64,000 nucleotides of DNA from Candidatus Dechloromonas phosphorivorans. Lineage in GTDB: Bacteria; Pseudomonadota; Gammaproteobacteria; Burkholderiales; Rhodocyclaceae. The notes under the pieces are model-generated. The model was not told the DNA's origin. It saw only the letters and a list, made by a program, of their open reading frames with translations, and ran no database searches. The DNA is taken from positions 1-64,000 of the forward strand of contig JADJMS010000005.1 in NCBI GenBank assembly GCA_016709495.1. Reading direction: 5' to 3'. Of the stretch, positions 1 to 10,133 are shown in pieces. Position 1 is the first letter of the stretch. The number at the start of each line of letters is the position of its first letter. The position numbers and the translations under genes were made by a program.

Positions 1-1577
1 GGCGCAGCACTCGTCGCCTGGCTGCTCGGCTGGATCCGTACCTACATCCTGTCACTGGTTTCCGAACGCATCGGCCGCGATCTGCGCACCACCACTTACG
101 AACATCTGCTTGGCTCTGTCACTGGAATATCCCCCCCCGCTACTGGTGACCTGATGGCCCGCATTCGTACGGAAACCGACCGCATCAACGCTTTCATTTC
201 CTTGCATTTGCTCAATTTCGCCACCGACGTGCCGATGATCGTCATGACCGCCAGCATCCTGTTCTCGATCAACCACTGGCTGGCCATTGTCACGCTGGTG
301 CCGCTGCCCTTCATTGCCTGGATGATTCACCATGTGCGCGACAGCTGCGCACCGGCTTCGAGAAAGTCGACCGCGTCTCAGCTGCATGATCAACGCATTG
401 GCTGATACCATTCCCGGCATTCGCGGGGTCAAGGCCTTTGCCCAGGAAAAGCGAAGCCGAAGGTTGCTTCGTGAGTCGAACAGTCGTAATCTTACCATGA
501 ATGACAAGCTGAACAAGACCTTACTGCCTGTTTTCACCTACCGTTACGCTGCTCTACCGAAGTCGGCCTGCTTGATTTGTTTTGGGCCTTCGGCATCTGG
601 CAGATTTCAAGAACGACATCACGCTGGCGTGCTGACCGCGTTCCTCGCCTACATCAGTTGTTTTGCATGCGCCTCGATTCAATGAGTCAGTATTGTTTCT
701 GTCACCCAGAAGGTTGCCGCTGGCGCTAAACGGATTTTCGATATACTCGACCATGTTTCCAGCGTGCCGGAACCAACTCAATCCGGTCCGATCTGGGTAC
801 GAAGGCTGTCTTGAACTGCGCAAGGCCAGTTTCCGCTATGGCACCCGCGCCAGACCCGCGATGTTTCACCTGATGGAGGAGCGCCGGGCTAGCCGATCGG
901 TCTGGCTTAGCCATAGCGGTTCGGGCAAGAGCACGCTGGTCAATCTGATGTGCCGCTTCTACGACGTCACCGAAGGCGCTGTTTTCATCGATCGCATTAC
1001 GTCCGCTCGGTGCCGGCTGCCGAATTCCGCCAGAACATCGGCCTCGTGCTGCAGGAACCTTTCTCTTCTTCGGCACTCATCGCCGAGAACATCGCCTACG
1101 GCAAACCGGACGCCTCGCGTGCCGCAAATCATCGCCAGCGCCGCCCACGCTCACGAGTTCATCCGGCGTCTGCCGCACGGTTACGATTCTCTGGTTGGCG
1201 AACGCGGCCAGGGCTTGTCTGGCGGTGAGCGCCAGCGCATTTCCATCGCCCGCGCCCTTTTAATCAACCCGCCGATCCTGACCCTCCATTTAGCCACTTT
1301 CTCGGTCGATACCGAAACCGGGAAAGAAGAACTGTAAGGCGCTCGACTACCTGGTCCGTGGCCGCACCACCATCGCTATCGCCCACCGCCTGTCCACGCT
1401 GCGCAAGGCTGACCGGTTGGTCGTCGCGGATCGCGGCCGTATTGTCGAAATCTCGGCTACCACGACCAGTTCACCGCCATTGAAGGCTATTATTACTAAG
1501 CTCTATCAAGCCCAGCGTAACGTCGATACCGAACAGGAAATGACGCGCGGCGCAGAGCTCGCCAAGCAAGGAGTTAA
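1..1577 (+). pseudogene. ABC exporter of the cyanophycin locus, frameshifted, 5' end outside window
   Basis: A permease-ATPase half-transporter of the MsbA-like type is spread over all three frames. Membrane-domain residues run from base 1 to about 720 and the nucleotide-binding domain from about 790. A Walker A (SGSGKST, near 915-935), an ABC signature (LSGGERQ, near 1216-1240) and an H-loop (IAHRLST, near 1378-1400) are readable. The Walker B region is not intact: where LDEATS is expected the sequence reads LHLATF, a substitution as well as an indel. Frame changes are visible near 345, 480-560, 1000-1130 and 1335. Its position directly before a DUF1854 gene and two cphA genes matches the known cyanophycin-associated ABC transporter arrangement, so cargo related to cyanophycin or its dipeptides is inferred. 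The end is placed at a TAA at 1575-1577, just before the next start. Confidence 0.7.
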
Positions 1578-1581
1578 GCAA

Positions 1582-2088
1582 ATGATGGTTATTTCCCGTT
1601 TTCCTCAAGCGAGACAGCGTTGCATGGTCAACTCGTTTTAATCGCCAAAATGGTGGAGGAACACAAAGGGATCACGCCAGTGCGCGCCTTCCCGATTGCG
1701 TTGTTCGATGAGGGCATTGCTCTGGTCATTCCTGAAGGCCACGAAGTCGGCTGTGGGAGCGCACTGCGTCGATCACGCCTGCAGCTACCGGTCAACTGCT
1801 TGAAAAGAAGAATTGGCGAGCGAATTTGTGCCGGAAATCCAGCAGCTCACCCCGGTGTCCAGCTTTGCTTGCCCAAGCACCTGGCAAGTCGTCACCAATC
1901 GCGGCAATGCAATGTTGATCCTCAAAGGCGAGGAAGATATCCGCCGCCTTTCACAGAGCCAGTTGATGATTGCCGACACCCACGGTATCCTGGCAGTTTT
2001 GATCCGAGACATCAGCACGCGGGACCGCAATAGCCGCAACTGTTTGAACGCTTCCTGTAACGGCGGTGGAAAATTTACGGTGACATGA
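1582..2088 (+). pseudogene. DUF1854 family protein, cyanophycin-associated, frameshifted
   Basis: Two out-of-frame pieces together give a DUF1854 protein: an N-terminal part with GITPVRAFPIA (near 1680) and a C-terminal part with SEFVPEIQQL and LKGEEDIRRL (near 1815-1940) and LIRDIS near the end. At least one indel between about 1730 and 1815 separates the pieces, and the N-terminus is uncertain. ATG at 1582 is chosen because a GGAG sits just upstream at 1570-1573. DUF1854 proteins are commonly found next to an ABC transporter and cphA genes; the biochemical role is not established. Product length, about 160 residues, fits the family. Confidence 0.65.
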
Positions 2089-2184
2089 CACCTTTTGATT
2101 TTGCAAGCCGTCCCACGGAAAGCGTTAATAATTACTAGCTGCCCCAAATAACATTGCCAACGACGGAGCTGGGCGAAAAAAAGC

Positions 2185-4080
2185 ATGAAGAAAAAGCGAC
2201 ATCATTATTCGCGACACACATTCTGCGCGGCCCGAACACCTGGACTTACCGTCCCGCAATGCTGGAAGCCTGGGTTGATTCCGGCGAACGGGAGGATTTT
2301 CCCTCCAACAAGATTCCCGGCTTTTACGAGCGCCTCTCGGCCTGGTTGCCCTCGCTGATCGAACACTGCTGCAGTTATGAAGAACACGGCGGTTTCATGC
2401 GCCGCGTTCAGGAAGGCACTTTTGGGCTGGTCTGCCATTTCTTGAGCATGTCGCGCTTGAGTTGCAAAATCTGGTTGGCCTGCCCGGCGGATTCGGCAAA
2501 ACTCGCGAAACCTCGGAACGTGGTGCTGGCCGCCGTTCGCGCCTGGCATGAAGAAGTCACCCTGCACCGCGCCTCTACAACGCCTGTGACTAGATCATGG
2601 CAGCGATCAACGACACACCTTTGATGTTGCTGCAACCATTGAAGACCTCGGCGACATGGTCGACTCCAGTGCCCTGGCTCATCCACCGCCAGCATCGTCG
2701 ATGCCGCCGATGATCGCGATATTCCGACCATCCGCCTGCTTGATGACGGCAATCTGGTCCAGATTGGCTACGGCGCTTTCGCCATGCGCCGCATCTGACG
2801 GCCGAAACTGACCGTACCAGCGCCATCGCCGAAACCATTTCGCGCGACAAAGACCCGACCCAGAGCCTGCTTGAATCCTGCGGCGTGCCGATCCCGGAAG
2901 GCCGCGAAGTAAGCAGCGCCGAAGATGCCTGGGAAGCCGCCGAAGATATCGGTCTGCCGGTTTGTATCAAGCCGGTCGATGGCAATCACGGCCGTGGCGT
3001 CCTCATTGACGTCAAGACCAAGGAAGAAAAAGAGAAGCCTACAAAATTGCCGTCGAAGAAGGTAGTGGCGTATTGGTCGAGCGTTCGATTCCCGGTACCG
3101 AACACCGCATGCTGGTCATTGGCGGCAAGCTGGTCGCCGCCAACCGGGGTGATATGGTCTTGGTCACCGGCGACGGTAAATCGACCGTCACCGAACTGAT
3201 TGCGTCACAGGTCAATTCCGACCCGCGTCGCGGCCCGACCGAATTGCACCCGCTATCCAACATCCGCATCGACTCTGCTGCCCGCATGGAACTGGAACGG
3301 CAGAACCTGACCGCCGACTCGGTTCCCACCCAAGATCGCGAAGTGCTGATCCAGCGCAACGCCAACCATGCCTTCGATGTCACCGATGAGGTGCACCCGG
3401 AAACCGCCGCACTGGTTTCGCTGGCCGCCCGCGTTATCGGCCTCGATATTGCCGGCATCGACCTGGTTGCCGAAGACATTTCCAAGCCGCTATCTGAACA
3501 AGGTGGCGCCATCGTCGAAGTCAACGCCGGCCCCAGCCTGCTGATGCACCTCAAACCGGGTATCGGCAAGCCGCGTCCGGTGGGCAAGGCAATTGTCGAC
3601 AATCTCTTTGCCCCCAACGAAAGCGGCCGTATTCCGGTCATTGGCGTAACCGGAACGCATGGCAAAACAGCGGTTGCCAAGCTCGTTGCTCACCTGATTT
3701 ACATGTCCGGCAAGCGCGTTGGCTTAGCCTGCAGCGACGGCGTCCATCTTAACCGCCGTCATGTACAAAACCGATGCTGCCATCCTGACCGGTACCACCG
3801 CTTGCTGCTCAACCGTGGTGTCGATGCCGCAGTGATCGAAAACGGCGCCGGCACCATTCTCGGCGAAGGTTTGGCCTACGACCGTTGCCAGGTCGGCATC
3901 GTGACCAATATCGACATTGATGCCGAAAATCTCTCACGCTGGATAAGATCCGAGCGGTGGCGAATATTTCACCACCTATCGCAATACTTACCGCACCCAG
4001 GTCGACGTCGTACTGAAGAGTGGCTACACCATCCTCAATGCCTGTGACCCGGTAGTTGCCGACATGGCCGAGCTATCTGA
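2185..4080 (+). pseudogene. cphA: Cyanophycin synthetase, first copy, frameshifted and truncated at its 3' end
   Basis: CphA polymerises Asp-Arg dipeptides from aspartate, arginine and ATP. The N-terminal domain (ILRGPNTWTYRP, near 2219), the ATP-grasp domain (RGVLIDV, VERSIPGTEHRML, VEVNAGP, about 2850-3580) and the start of the Mur-ligase-like domain (GVTGTHGKT, near 3644) are all recognisable. Frame breaks lie just after the ATG at 2185, then near 2250, 2430-2530, 2590, 2790, 3040 and 3760, and again beyond 3930. The Mur-like domain stops near 4080, about 250 residues short, where sequence belonging to the second cphA begins. This is either a real deletion plus decay or an assembly collapse between two tandem paralogues. 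Confidence 0.8.
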
Positions 4081-6603
4081 TGGCGAGGTTTCAAGCCATC
4101 GTCACCTGCGAAGGTGCCGAAAGTGCCATCAACGACCTTACCCAATTTCGAGACTTCCGCCTGCGCGAGCGTTTCCCTGCACTGGGCGACCTGATCCCGG
4201 CTGACCATCTCGATACCGTTTCGATGGCCCACGCCCTGGAATTCGCCGCACTCGGCCTGCAAGCCCAGGCCGGCTGCCCGGTGACTTTCAGTCGTACAGC
4301 ACAAGCTGTCGAAGCTGGCATTTACCAAGTCGTCGTCGAATACACGAGTAAGAAGTTGGCCGTCTGGCCCTTCGAGCGCGCCGAGCAACTTGTCTTGCCG
4401 CCCTCAACGACACGCCCTTTCGACCTCGACGCAATCCTCAAGGAATTGCGCGATCTCGATGAGGACATCCGCCTCGGCCCATCAACCGGCGCCATAGTTT
4501 CGGCTGCCATGGCGCGTGGCATTCCCTATCGCCGCCTGACGCAAGGCAGCTTGGTCCAGTTCGGCTGGGGCAGCAAGCAAAAGCGCATTCAGGCCGCTGA
4601 GACCTGCTACACCAGCGCCATTGCCGAATCGATTGCACAGGACAAGGAACTTACCAAGAACCTGCTGCACGCCGCGGGGGTTGCCGTACCGCTTGGCCGC
4701 CCGGTCAAAGATGCCGATGACGCCTGGGCTGCGGCGCAGGAAATCGGCCTGCCGGTCGTCGTCAAACCACGCGATGGCAATCAGGGCAAAGGTATTTCGG
4801 TCAATTTGACCGGCGAAGAGCAAATAAAGAAAGCCTTTACGCTGGCGGAAGAGTTCCGCGATGACATCCTGGTCGAGAAATACCTGCCCGGCCACGATTA
4901 CCGCCTGCTGGTCATTGGCGACAAGCTGATTGCTGCAGCCCGCCGCGACCCACCACTGGTTACCGGCGACGGCGTTCACACCGTTCGCCAACTGGTCGAA
5001 CTGGTCAACAAAGACCCTAGGCGCAGCGATGGTCACGCCACTTCGCTGACCAAAATCCGCTTTGATGAAATCGCCCTCGCCCGCCTCGCGCAACAAGGCC
5101 TTGATGCGGACTCCGTCCCCCCGCGAGGCAGCCGTGTCATTCTGCGCAACAACGCCAACCTTTCTACCGGCGGGACGGCAACCGATGTCACCGATGACGT
5201 CCATCCGGAACTCGCTGCCTGCGCCGTAGCAGCTGCACAAACTGTCGGCCTCGATATCTGCGGCATCGATGTCGTTTGCGACACCATGCTCAAGCCGCTC
5301 GAAGATTCAAGGCGGCGGCATTGTCGAAGTCAACGCCGCCCCCGGCCTGCGCATGCACCTTGACCCCTCATTCGGCAAGGGCCGCGCCGTCGGCGAAGCC
5401 ATCGTCGGCATGATGTTCCCGGATGGCGACAACGCCCGCATTCCGGTTGTCGCCATCGCCGGCACCAACGGCAAAACCACCACCAGCCGCCTGATTGGCC
5501 GCATCTTTGAAAGCAACGGCTTGCGCGTTGGCATGACCAGCACCGATGGCGTCTATATCGATGGCAAACGCACCGACTCCGGCGACTGTTCCGGCCCGAA
5601 GAGTGCCCGTAACGTGCTGCTCCACCCGGACGTTGATGCTGCTGTCTTCGAAACCGCCCGTGGCGGGGTGCTGCGCGAAGGCCTTGGTTTCGATATGTGC
5701 GATGTCGCAGTCATCACCAACATCGGCCTTGGCGACCATCTTGGTCTCAATTTCATCACCACGGTCGACGAACTGGCTGTCGTCAAACGTGTCATTGTTG
5801 AAAACGTTGCGCCCAATGGCACTGCCGTACTCAATGCAGCCGACCCAGTGGTTGCAGCAATGGCACATCACTGCCACGGCGATATCATTTTCTTCGCTCG
5901 TGACCGCATGAACCCGGTTCTGGCAACACACCGCGCGCAAGGTAAACGGGTTGTTCATGTCGAACGCGATGCGATCATCTGTAGCGAAGGCCGCAAAAAA
6001 CACCGCATCCCGCTGGCCAACGTTCCGCTCACGCGCAACGGCACCATCGGTTTTCAGGTCGAAAATGCGATGGCCGCCGCCGCCACCGGCTGGGCGCTTG
6101 GTTATTCGTGGGAAGTCATAGAGCGTGCGATGGCCAATTTTGTCAGCGACACCAACAGCACACCAGGCCGCTTCAATGTTTTCGATTTCAAGGGCGCCAC
6201 CCTGATTGCCGATTACGGCCACAACCCGGATGCCATTCAAGCGCTGGTCAGTGCCGTCGAGAACATGCCGGCAACGCGTCGTTTGGTGGTTATCAGCGGC
6301 GCCGGTGATCGACGCGATGAAGACATCCGCCAGCAAACCGAAATCCTTGGTGATGCCTTTGATGATGCCATCCCTATCAGATGCCTGCCAGCGCGGTCGC
6401 GAGGATGGTGAAGTGATCGGCCTGCTCCGCGAAGGCTTGGCCACGCCAGTCGCACCAAGCAAATCGATGCCATTGACGGCGAGTTCATCGCCATCGACAA
6501 CGCCATAAACCGGCTGCAACCCGGCGATCTTTGCCTGATTCTGATCGATCAGGTCGAAGAGGCATTGGCACATATTGCCAAACGGATTGCCGAGGCAACT
6601 TGA
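4080..6603 (+). pseudogene. cphA: Cyanophycin synthetase, second copy (CphA'-like), frameshifted, N-terminus missing
   Basis: Most of the protein reads in long stretches. The N-terminal domain lacks about its first 20-25 residues because of the junction with the upstream copy. The ATP-grasp domain has VVVKPRDGNQGKG (near 4760), VEKYLPGHDYRLL and VEVNAAPG; the Mur-ligase-like domain has IAGTNGKTTTSRL (near 5460), TDSGDCSGP, ETARGG and ADYGHNPDAI. Frameshifts lie near 5310, 6375 and 6440, and after correction the protein ends at TGA 6601-6603. It would act with the first copy in the cytoplasm to build the nitrogen reserve cyanophycin. No cyanophycinase gene is seen in the window. It could be a working gene in the organism if the three indels are sequencing errors. 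Confidence 0.85.
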
Positions 6604-6644
6604 AAAATGAGCCGTTCAGGCCATAGCAAATCATGAAATAAAAA

Positions 6645-6664
6645 AAGCCACTCGGGAGTGGCTT
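6645..6664 (-). terminator. Rho-independent terminator next to tRNA-Thr fragment
   Basis: A 9-bp perfect stem (AAGCCACTC / GAGTGGCTT) with a 2-nt loop is followed on the minus strand by a run of T. A diverged copy of the same hairpin lies in the same place relative to the intact tRNA-Thr at 10703. It probably was the original terminator of tRNA-Thr, and it may also stop cphA2 transcription on the plus strand. Confidence 0.75.
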
Positions 6665-6679
6665 AATTCTTATATTTAC

Positions 6680-6726
6680 TGGTGCCCCTGACCAGAATCG
6701 AACTGATACCTGATGATTACAAATCA
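6680..6726 (-). repeat. tRNA-Thr 3' fragment, probable attachment site
   Basis: This segment repeats 10703-10749 (CCA end, T arm and part of the anticodon arm of tRNA-Thr) with one mismatch, T at 6689 against C at 10712. Identity stops abruptly inside the anticodon arm. Such 3'-end duplications are the typical footprint of tyrosine recombinases that integrate into tRNA genes. It cannot fold as a complete tRNA. Confidence 0.8.
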
Positions 6727-6853
6727 CCATTTTCACTGATTTATCGGTGCTGATACAGATTCACCACAGCAACAAAACACCAACAAAACCTCACCAAACA
6801 TAGGATTTCGTTAATCATCAGGTTGATTTGCGTTGAACCATGTATTACATTCG

Positions 6854-6872
6854 CTCTTACAAAACTCTTACA
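6854..6872 (+). repeat. 19-bp direct repeat, left copy (possible integrase arm site)
   Basis: CTCTTACAAAACTCTTACA is identical to 10626-10644 and is itself two copies of CTCTTACA separated by AAA. It lies 15 bp upstream of the integrase start and inside the putative element. Paired short direct repeats near both ends of an integrated element are typical of arm-type integrase binding sites. That role is inferred. Confidence 0.6.
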
Positions 6873-6887
6873 TGAAACGAGCGAGCT

Positions 6888-8252
6888 ATGGCAAAGCTGG
6901 AGCGAGTCAAACTAACACCGGGTCGTATTGCCTCCTTTTCCTGCCCACCAGAGAAGGCGCAAACATTTCTGTGGGACTCTGAGGTTCCCGGCTTTGCGAT
7001 ACGCGCCACGCCGCCCGGCAAGCGCACCCCGAACGGCACCCGCGCCTATATTTTTCAAGGCTACCTAAACGGCGCAACACCTCGCCTAACAATTGGCGAT
7101 ACAAAGGTTTGGAATTTAGACGACGCGCGAATCGAAGCCCGTCGATTGCAGGCATTACTCGACAAGGGGATAGACCCTAGAGAGCAAAAGCGCGAACTCG
7201 AAGAAGTTAAAGCTACCGCTAAAGCTGCCACTGAGGCTGCACAGAACGAAAAAGAGAGCAAACAATGCTACACCTTGCGCGCCTTGCTGGATGCGTACTG
7301 TGAGCATTTGGAAGCCAACGGCAAAGCACAGAGCGCCAGACAGGCAAAATCTATTTTCAAGTGCCATGTTTTCGAGGCGCACCCTGATATTGCAGCGCTC
7401 CCCGCCAGCGAAGTCACACCCGACCATGCCGCCACAATGGTTCGCTACGTAATTGAGCAGGGAAAAGACCGCGCTGCCGGCGTACTGCGTAGCTACCTGA
7501 GTGCCGCGTTCAACGCGGGCAGAAAAGCCCGATATAACGCCAAGCTGCCAGCCGCCTTTATCGCCTATCAGGTTCAAATAAATCCCGTGGAGATTATCGC
7601 CACCATCGCGGTGAATCGAGGCGACCGCACGCTAAACGCCGATGACCTGAAGAGATATATAGCCGCGCTATCCGATGACGACCTATCCGACTTGGCGCTA
7701 AAGCTAGCCCTCTTCTCTGGTGGGCAACGCATGGCGCAACTTCTCCGCGCCAAGGTAAGTGACTACGACAAGGACAGCCAAACCCTGCGCCTCTGGGACG
7801 GCAAGGGCAAGCGCAGCACACCCCGCGAACACTTGCTACCTTTAGCATCCAAGGCCGCTGCCATCGTTGAAAAACTGATTGAGCGTGCCAAGCCGCTAGA
7901 AACGCCGCTTCTGTTTTCCTCGTTCGGCAAAACGCAACTGGTTGAAACCACCCCCGGCAAGCGTGCGACTTCCATTTGCAAAACAATGAAGTGCGAGGCA
8001 TTCGACCTGCGAGACATTCGCCGCACCTGCGAAACGATGCTAGCCGGCATGGGCATTAGTCGAGACACCCGCGCCCAACTTCTAAGCCACGGACTGTCAG
8101 GCGTACAGGCCGCGCACTATGACCGCCACAGCTACACCAACGAGAAGCGCGCAGCATTGGTGGCATGGGAGAAACGCCTAGATGACATTGCTACTGGCAG
8201 GCACGCCGCAAACGTATTGCAGATGAAACGCAAGGGCCGGACGGCAGCATAA
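6888..8252 (+). CDS. Tyrosine recombinase/integrase, DUF4102 (P4-like) type
   Basis: This 454-aa protein has an N-terminal DUF4102-type arm-binding domain (about residues 10-105, with GFAIRATPPGK and LTIGDTKVWNL), a core-binding SAM-like domain (about 128-235) and a C-terminal catalytic domain (about 245-440). The likely catalytic set is Arg281 (SGGQRMAQ), Arg379 in DLRDIRRT, His401 (LSHG) and nucleophile Tyr411 (HYDRH). The usual first His of the HxxR box appears to be Asp376. It would integrate and excise the element at the 3' end of tRNA-Thr. The reading frame is intact. ATG 6888 is chosen; an out-of-frame ATG lies at 6873. Confidence 0.9.
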   Translation: MAKLERVKLTPGRIASFSCPPEKAQTFLWDSEVPGFAIRATPPGKRTPNGTRAYIFQGYLNGATPRLTIGDTKVWNLDDARIEARRLQALLDKGIDPREQKRELEEVKATAKAATEAAQNEKESKQCYTLRALLDAYCEHLEANGKAQSARQAKSIFKCHVFEAHPDIAALPASEVTPDHAATMVRYVIEQGKDRAAGVLRSYLSAAFNAGRKARYNAKLPAAFIAYQVQINPVEIIATIAVNRGDRTLNADDLKRYIAALSDDDLSDLALKLALFSGGQRMAQLLRAKVSDYDKDSQTLRLWDGKGKRSTPREHLLPLASKAAAIVEKLIERAKPLETPLLFSSFGKTQLVETTPGKRATSICKTMKCEAFDLRDIRRTCETMLAGMGISRDTRAQLLSHGLSGVQAAHYDRHSYTNEKRAALVAWEKRLDDIATGRHAANVLQMKRKGRTAA

Positions 8253-8352
8253 CCGAGTACGCCGCCCCCTAGTCTGGCCAGATGAACGGCGGAATCTGAG
8301 GTAGGCTGATAGTGGACGCCATCTGTAAGATGATTTTTACAGGAGGCATCGA

Positions 8353-8670
8353 ATGGAACGGATACCGAGAGCGGTATATACAAAGGAATTCAGGGCGGAA
8401 GCGGCGGCGCTGGTGTTACGTGACGGGCTGAGCGCATCGGCAGCAGCAAAGCGGCTGTCAATTTCGAAGAAGACACTGGATAACTGGTTGGCGCTTGCCA
8501 AGGCGGGGAAGCTGGCAGCAATTGGCTCAAATCGTTCGCCAGTGACGGAACAGGAGGCCGAGCTTTCTCGGCTACGTAAGGAGTTGGCCGAAACGAAGAT
8601 GGAGCGTGACCTGTTGAAAAAAGCGGCCGCGTACTTTGCGAGGGAGTCACCGCCCGGTACGCGGTCATGA
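8353..8670 (+). CDS. IS3-family transposase OrfA
   Basis: The protein has 105 residues, with an N-terminal helix-turn-helix (about 10-50, including AAALVLRDGLSASAAAKRL) and a C-terminal leucine-rich coiled coil (about 70-95, ELSRLRKELAETKMERDLL). This is the classic IS3/IS911 OrfA layout, in which OrfA binds the terminal repeats and the leucine zipper drives multimerisation. An AGGAGG lies upstream of ATG 8353. It overlaps OrfB by ATGA at 8667-8670. Confidence 0.9.
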   Translation: MERIPRAVYTKEFRAEAAALVLRDGLSASAAAKRLSISKKTLDNWLALAKAGKLAAIGSNRSPVTEQEAELSRLRKELAETKMERDLLKKAAAYFARESPPGTRS

Positions 8671-9523
8671 AACAGAATCGACTCCATTACCCCATCAGCC
8701 TGATTACCAATGCGTTTGATGTCTCGGTCAGCGGCTATCACGCCTGGGATGAACGCCCAACATCGAAGCGGGCGCAGGCAGATGCCCGACTCTGCGTTGC
8801 CATACGCAGCACATCAACGAACCCGGCAGACCTACGGTGCCGAACGACTACAGCCCGAACTCAAGGCGGATGGCTTTCCAGCAAGTGTTGGTCGCATCAA
8901 ACGACTCCGTCAGGAAATGAACCTTCGCTGCAAGCAGAAGCGGAGATTCAAGGCAACGACCAACTCGAATCACAAGCTACCGGTGGCCGACAATCTGCTT
9001 AACCAAACCTTCACGGCTCAACGCCCAAACGAAGCCTGGGTCACTGATATCACCTATATTCCGACCAGTGAAGGCTGGCTCTATCTGGCTGGGATCAAGG
9101 ATATCTTCACCTGCGAAATCGTCGGGTACGCACTGAGTGAACGGATGACAAAGGAACTGGTCGGCAAGGCGCTATTCCTGGCGGTCACCACCAAACGTCC
9201 ACCTTCTGGACTGATTCACCATTCAGATCGTGGCAGTCAGTATTGCAGTCACGACTATCAGCGACTCGTCAGCCAGTTTGGCATGAAGGCATCCATGTCT
9301 CGCCGAGGAAACTGTTACGACAATGCACCCATGGAAAGTTTCTGGGGAACGCTGAAAACGAACTCGTGCATCACCGGCGATACGAAACACGAGCTGAAGC
9401 TATTCGAGAGATCAGTGAATACATTGACATCTCTACAACCGCTATAGGCGGCATTCTCGATTGGGCCATCTCTCGCCCGCAGTTTTTACCCAGCAGTTCT
9501 ATGCAAAACGGCTGGCAGCATAG
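8667..9523 (+). pseudogene. IS3-family transposase OrfB (DDE integrase), frameshifted
   Basis: The rve-type catalytic core is readable: WVTDITYIPT (near 9040, first Asp), HHSDRGSQY (near 9220, second Asp) and NAPMESFWGTLK (near 9325, catalytic Glu). A frame change near 8815 separates the N-terminal HTH part from the core. A second near 9355 and a third near 9430 break the C-terminal part, which would otherwise end YAKRLAA at TAG 9521. A full IS3 OrfB is about 280 residues, so all parts are present but out of frame. It would be made together with OrfA. Confidence 0.8.
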
Positions 9524-9719
9524 CGTTGATGGCGTTCACGATTGACGACCTACCACTCAGCGCGATGACCCCCTGCCGGCATCAAAAGTCTGGAACATCT
9601 AGGCTTCTAGACCACTTGGCTTTCCACGCACAGAATATTTCCCCTATTCAAACAGCAATCAAACAGGCAAGCACGATTTAAAATAGCTATCACCATGCCC
9701 TGCAACGCACTCAGCCCCG

Positions 9720-9733
9720 TTTGAATATTCAAA
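9720..9733. other. Perfect 14-bp palindrome
   Basis: TTTGAATATTCAAA is a perfect dyad lying 16 bp upstream of a terminator-like hairpin, in a 300-bp stretch (9560-9860) with no convincing gene. It could be a regulator binding site. No function can be assigned from sequence alone. Confidence 0.3.
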
Positions 9734-9748
9734 TCAATCAGCAAATGG

Positions 9749-9770
9749 CCCGGCCTAGTGTCGGGTTTTT
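9749..9770 (+). terminator. Rho-independent terminator on plus strand
   Basis: A 6-bp stem (CCCGGC / GTCGGG, one G-T pair) with a 5-nt loop is followed by five T. No plus-strand ORF ends just before it. It could end read-through from the insertion sequence or a short untranslated RNA in 9560-9748; the latter is only a possibility. Confidence 0.6.
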
Positions 9771-9808
9771 GTTGTCGGTATTGTCGGACGATAAATTTAT
9801 TTTGCAAT

Positions 9809-9824
9809 CGTGACTTCGGTCACG
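9809..9824 (+). other. UUCG tetraloop hairpin upstream of small ORF
   Basis: CGTGAC-TTCG-GTCACG forms a 6-bp stem with a stable UUCG loop 36 bp before the ATG of the 44-aa ORF. There is no T-run, so it is not a simple terminator. It may be a 5'-UTR structural element. Confidence 0.4.
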
Positions 9825-9860
9825 GTTCACAATAGAAACAAGGTGAGAGAATCCGGCATC

Positions 9861-9995
9861 ATGAAAAATAAGTTTTTCCATAATTCGGCGCTAGTCCTTG
9901 CAGTCATCTTGGTTCCCGGAGGTGTTTTTCTTCTGGCCCCAATGGCGTACAGAACCTACAAGCGAGTTAAGGAAAAACGTTTAACATCCAAGTAG
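9861..9995 (+). CDS. Small hydrophobic protein, unknown function
   Basis: The 44-residue product has one predicted membrane segment (about residues 10-31, ALVLAVILVPGGVFLLAPMA) between a short N-terminus and a basic C-terminus (YRTYKRVKEKR). This fits a single-pass small membrane protein with its positive end in the cytoplasm. A GTG at 9810 would extend it to 61 residues, but ATG 9861 leaves the upstream UUCG hairpin in the leader and has a purine-rich stretch (AGGTGAGAGA) a little upstream. A terminator follows at 10027. I do not recognise a family. Confidence 0.5.
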   Translation: MKNKFFHNSALVLAVILVPGGVFLLAPMAYRTYKRVKEKRLTSK

Positions 9996-10026
9996 CGAGA
10001 CCAAGGGCGCTAATATCTGCCCCAAC

Positions 10027-10050
10027 GCCTGGTTTTGTGCCGGGCTTTTC
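10027..10050 (+). terminator. Rho-independent terminator after small ORF
   Basis: GCCTGG and CCGGGC pair (6 bp, one G-T) around a 7-nt loop and are followed by TTTTCC. It lies 31 bp after the small ORF and just before the 3' end of the minus-strand tRNA cluster, so it would separate the two convergent units. Confidence 0.55.
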
Positions 10051-10052
10051 CT

Positions 10053-10127
<75 letters not shown>

Positions 10128-10133
10128 ATCATT

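Larger units (their letters stand above)
8297..9559 (+). mobile_element. IS3-family insertion sequence
   Basis: Two overlapping transposase frames (OrfA and OrfB) are enclosed by imperfect inverted repeats. The left end near 8300 reads GGTAGG...GGACGCCATC, and the right end, read in reverse complement from about 9555, reads GGTAGG...GAACGCCATC, with a 3-nt length difference. The exact ends and any target duplication could not be fixed by eye. OrfB carries extra frameshifts, so this copy may be inactive or may share the indel problem seen across the window. Confidence 0.75.

Noticed and set aside
4482..5240. 252-aa open frame on the minus strand
   Set aside because: It lies fully opposite conserved cphA2 coding sequence and is a high-GC shadow frame.
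5368..6573. 401-aa open frame on the minus strand
   Set aside because: It is the complement of the well conserved cphA2 ATP-grasp and Mur domains and has no family features; the plus strand clearly codes.
9607..9807. 66-aa minus-strand ORF
   Set aside because: It has no ribosome site or motif and overlaps the plus-strand terminator and palindrome; probably chance.
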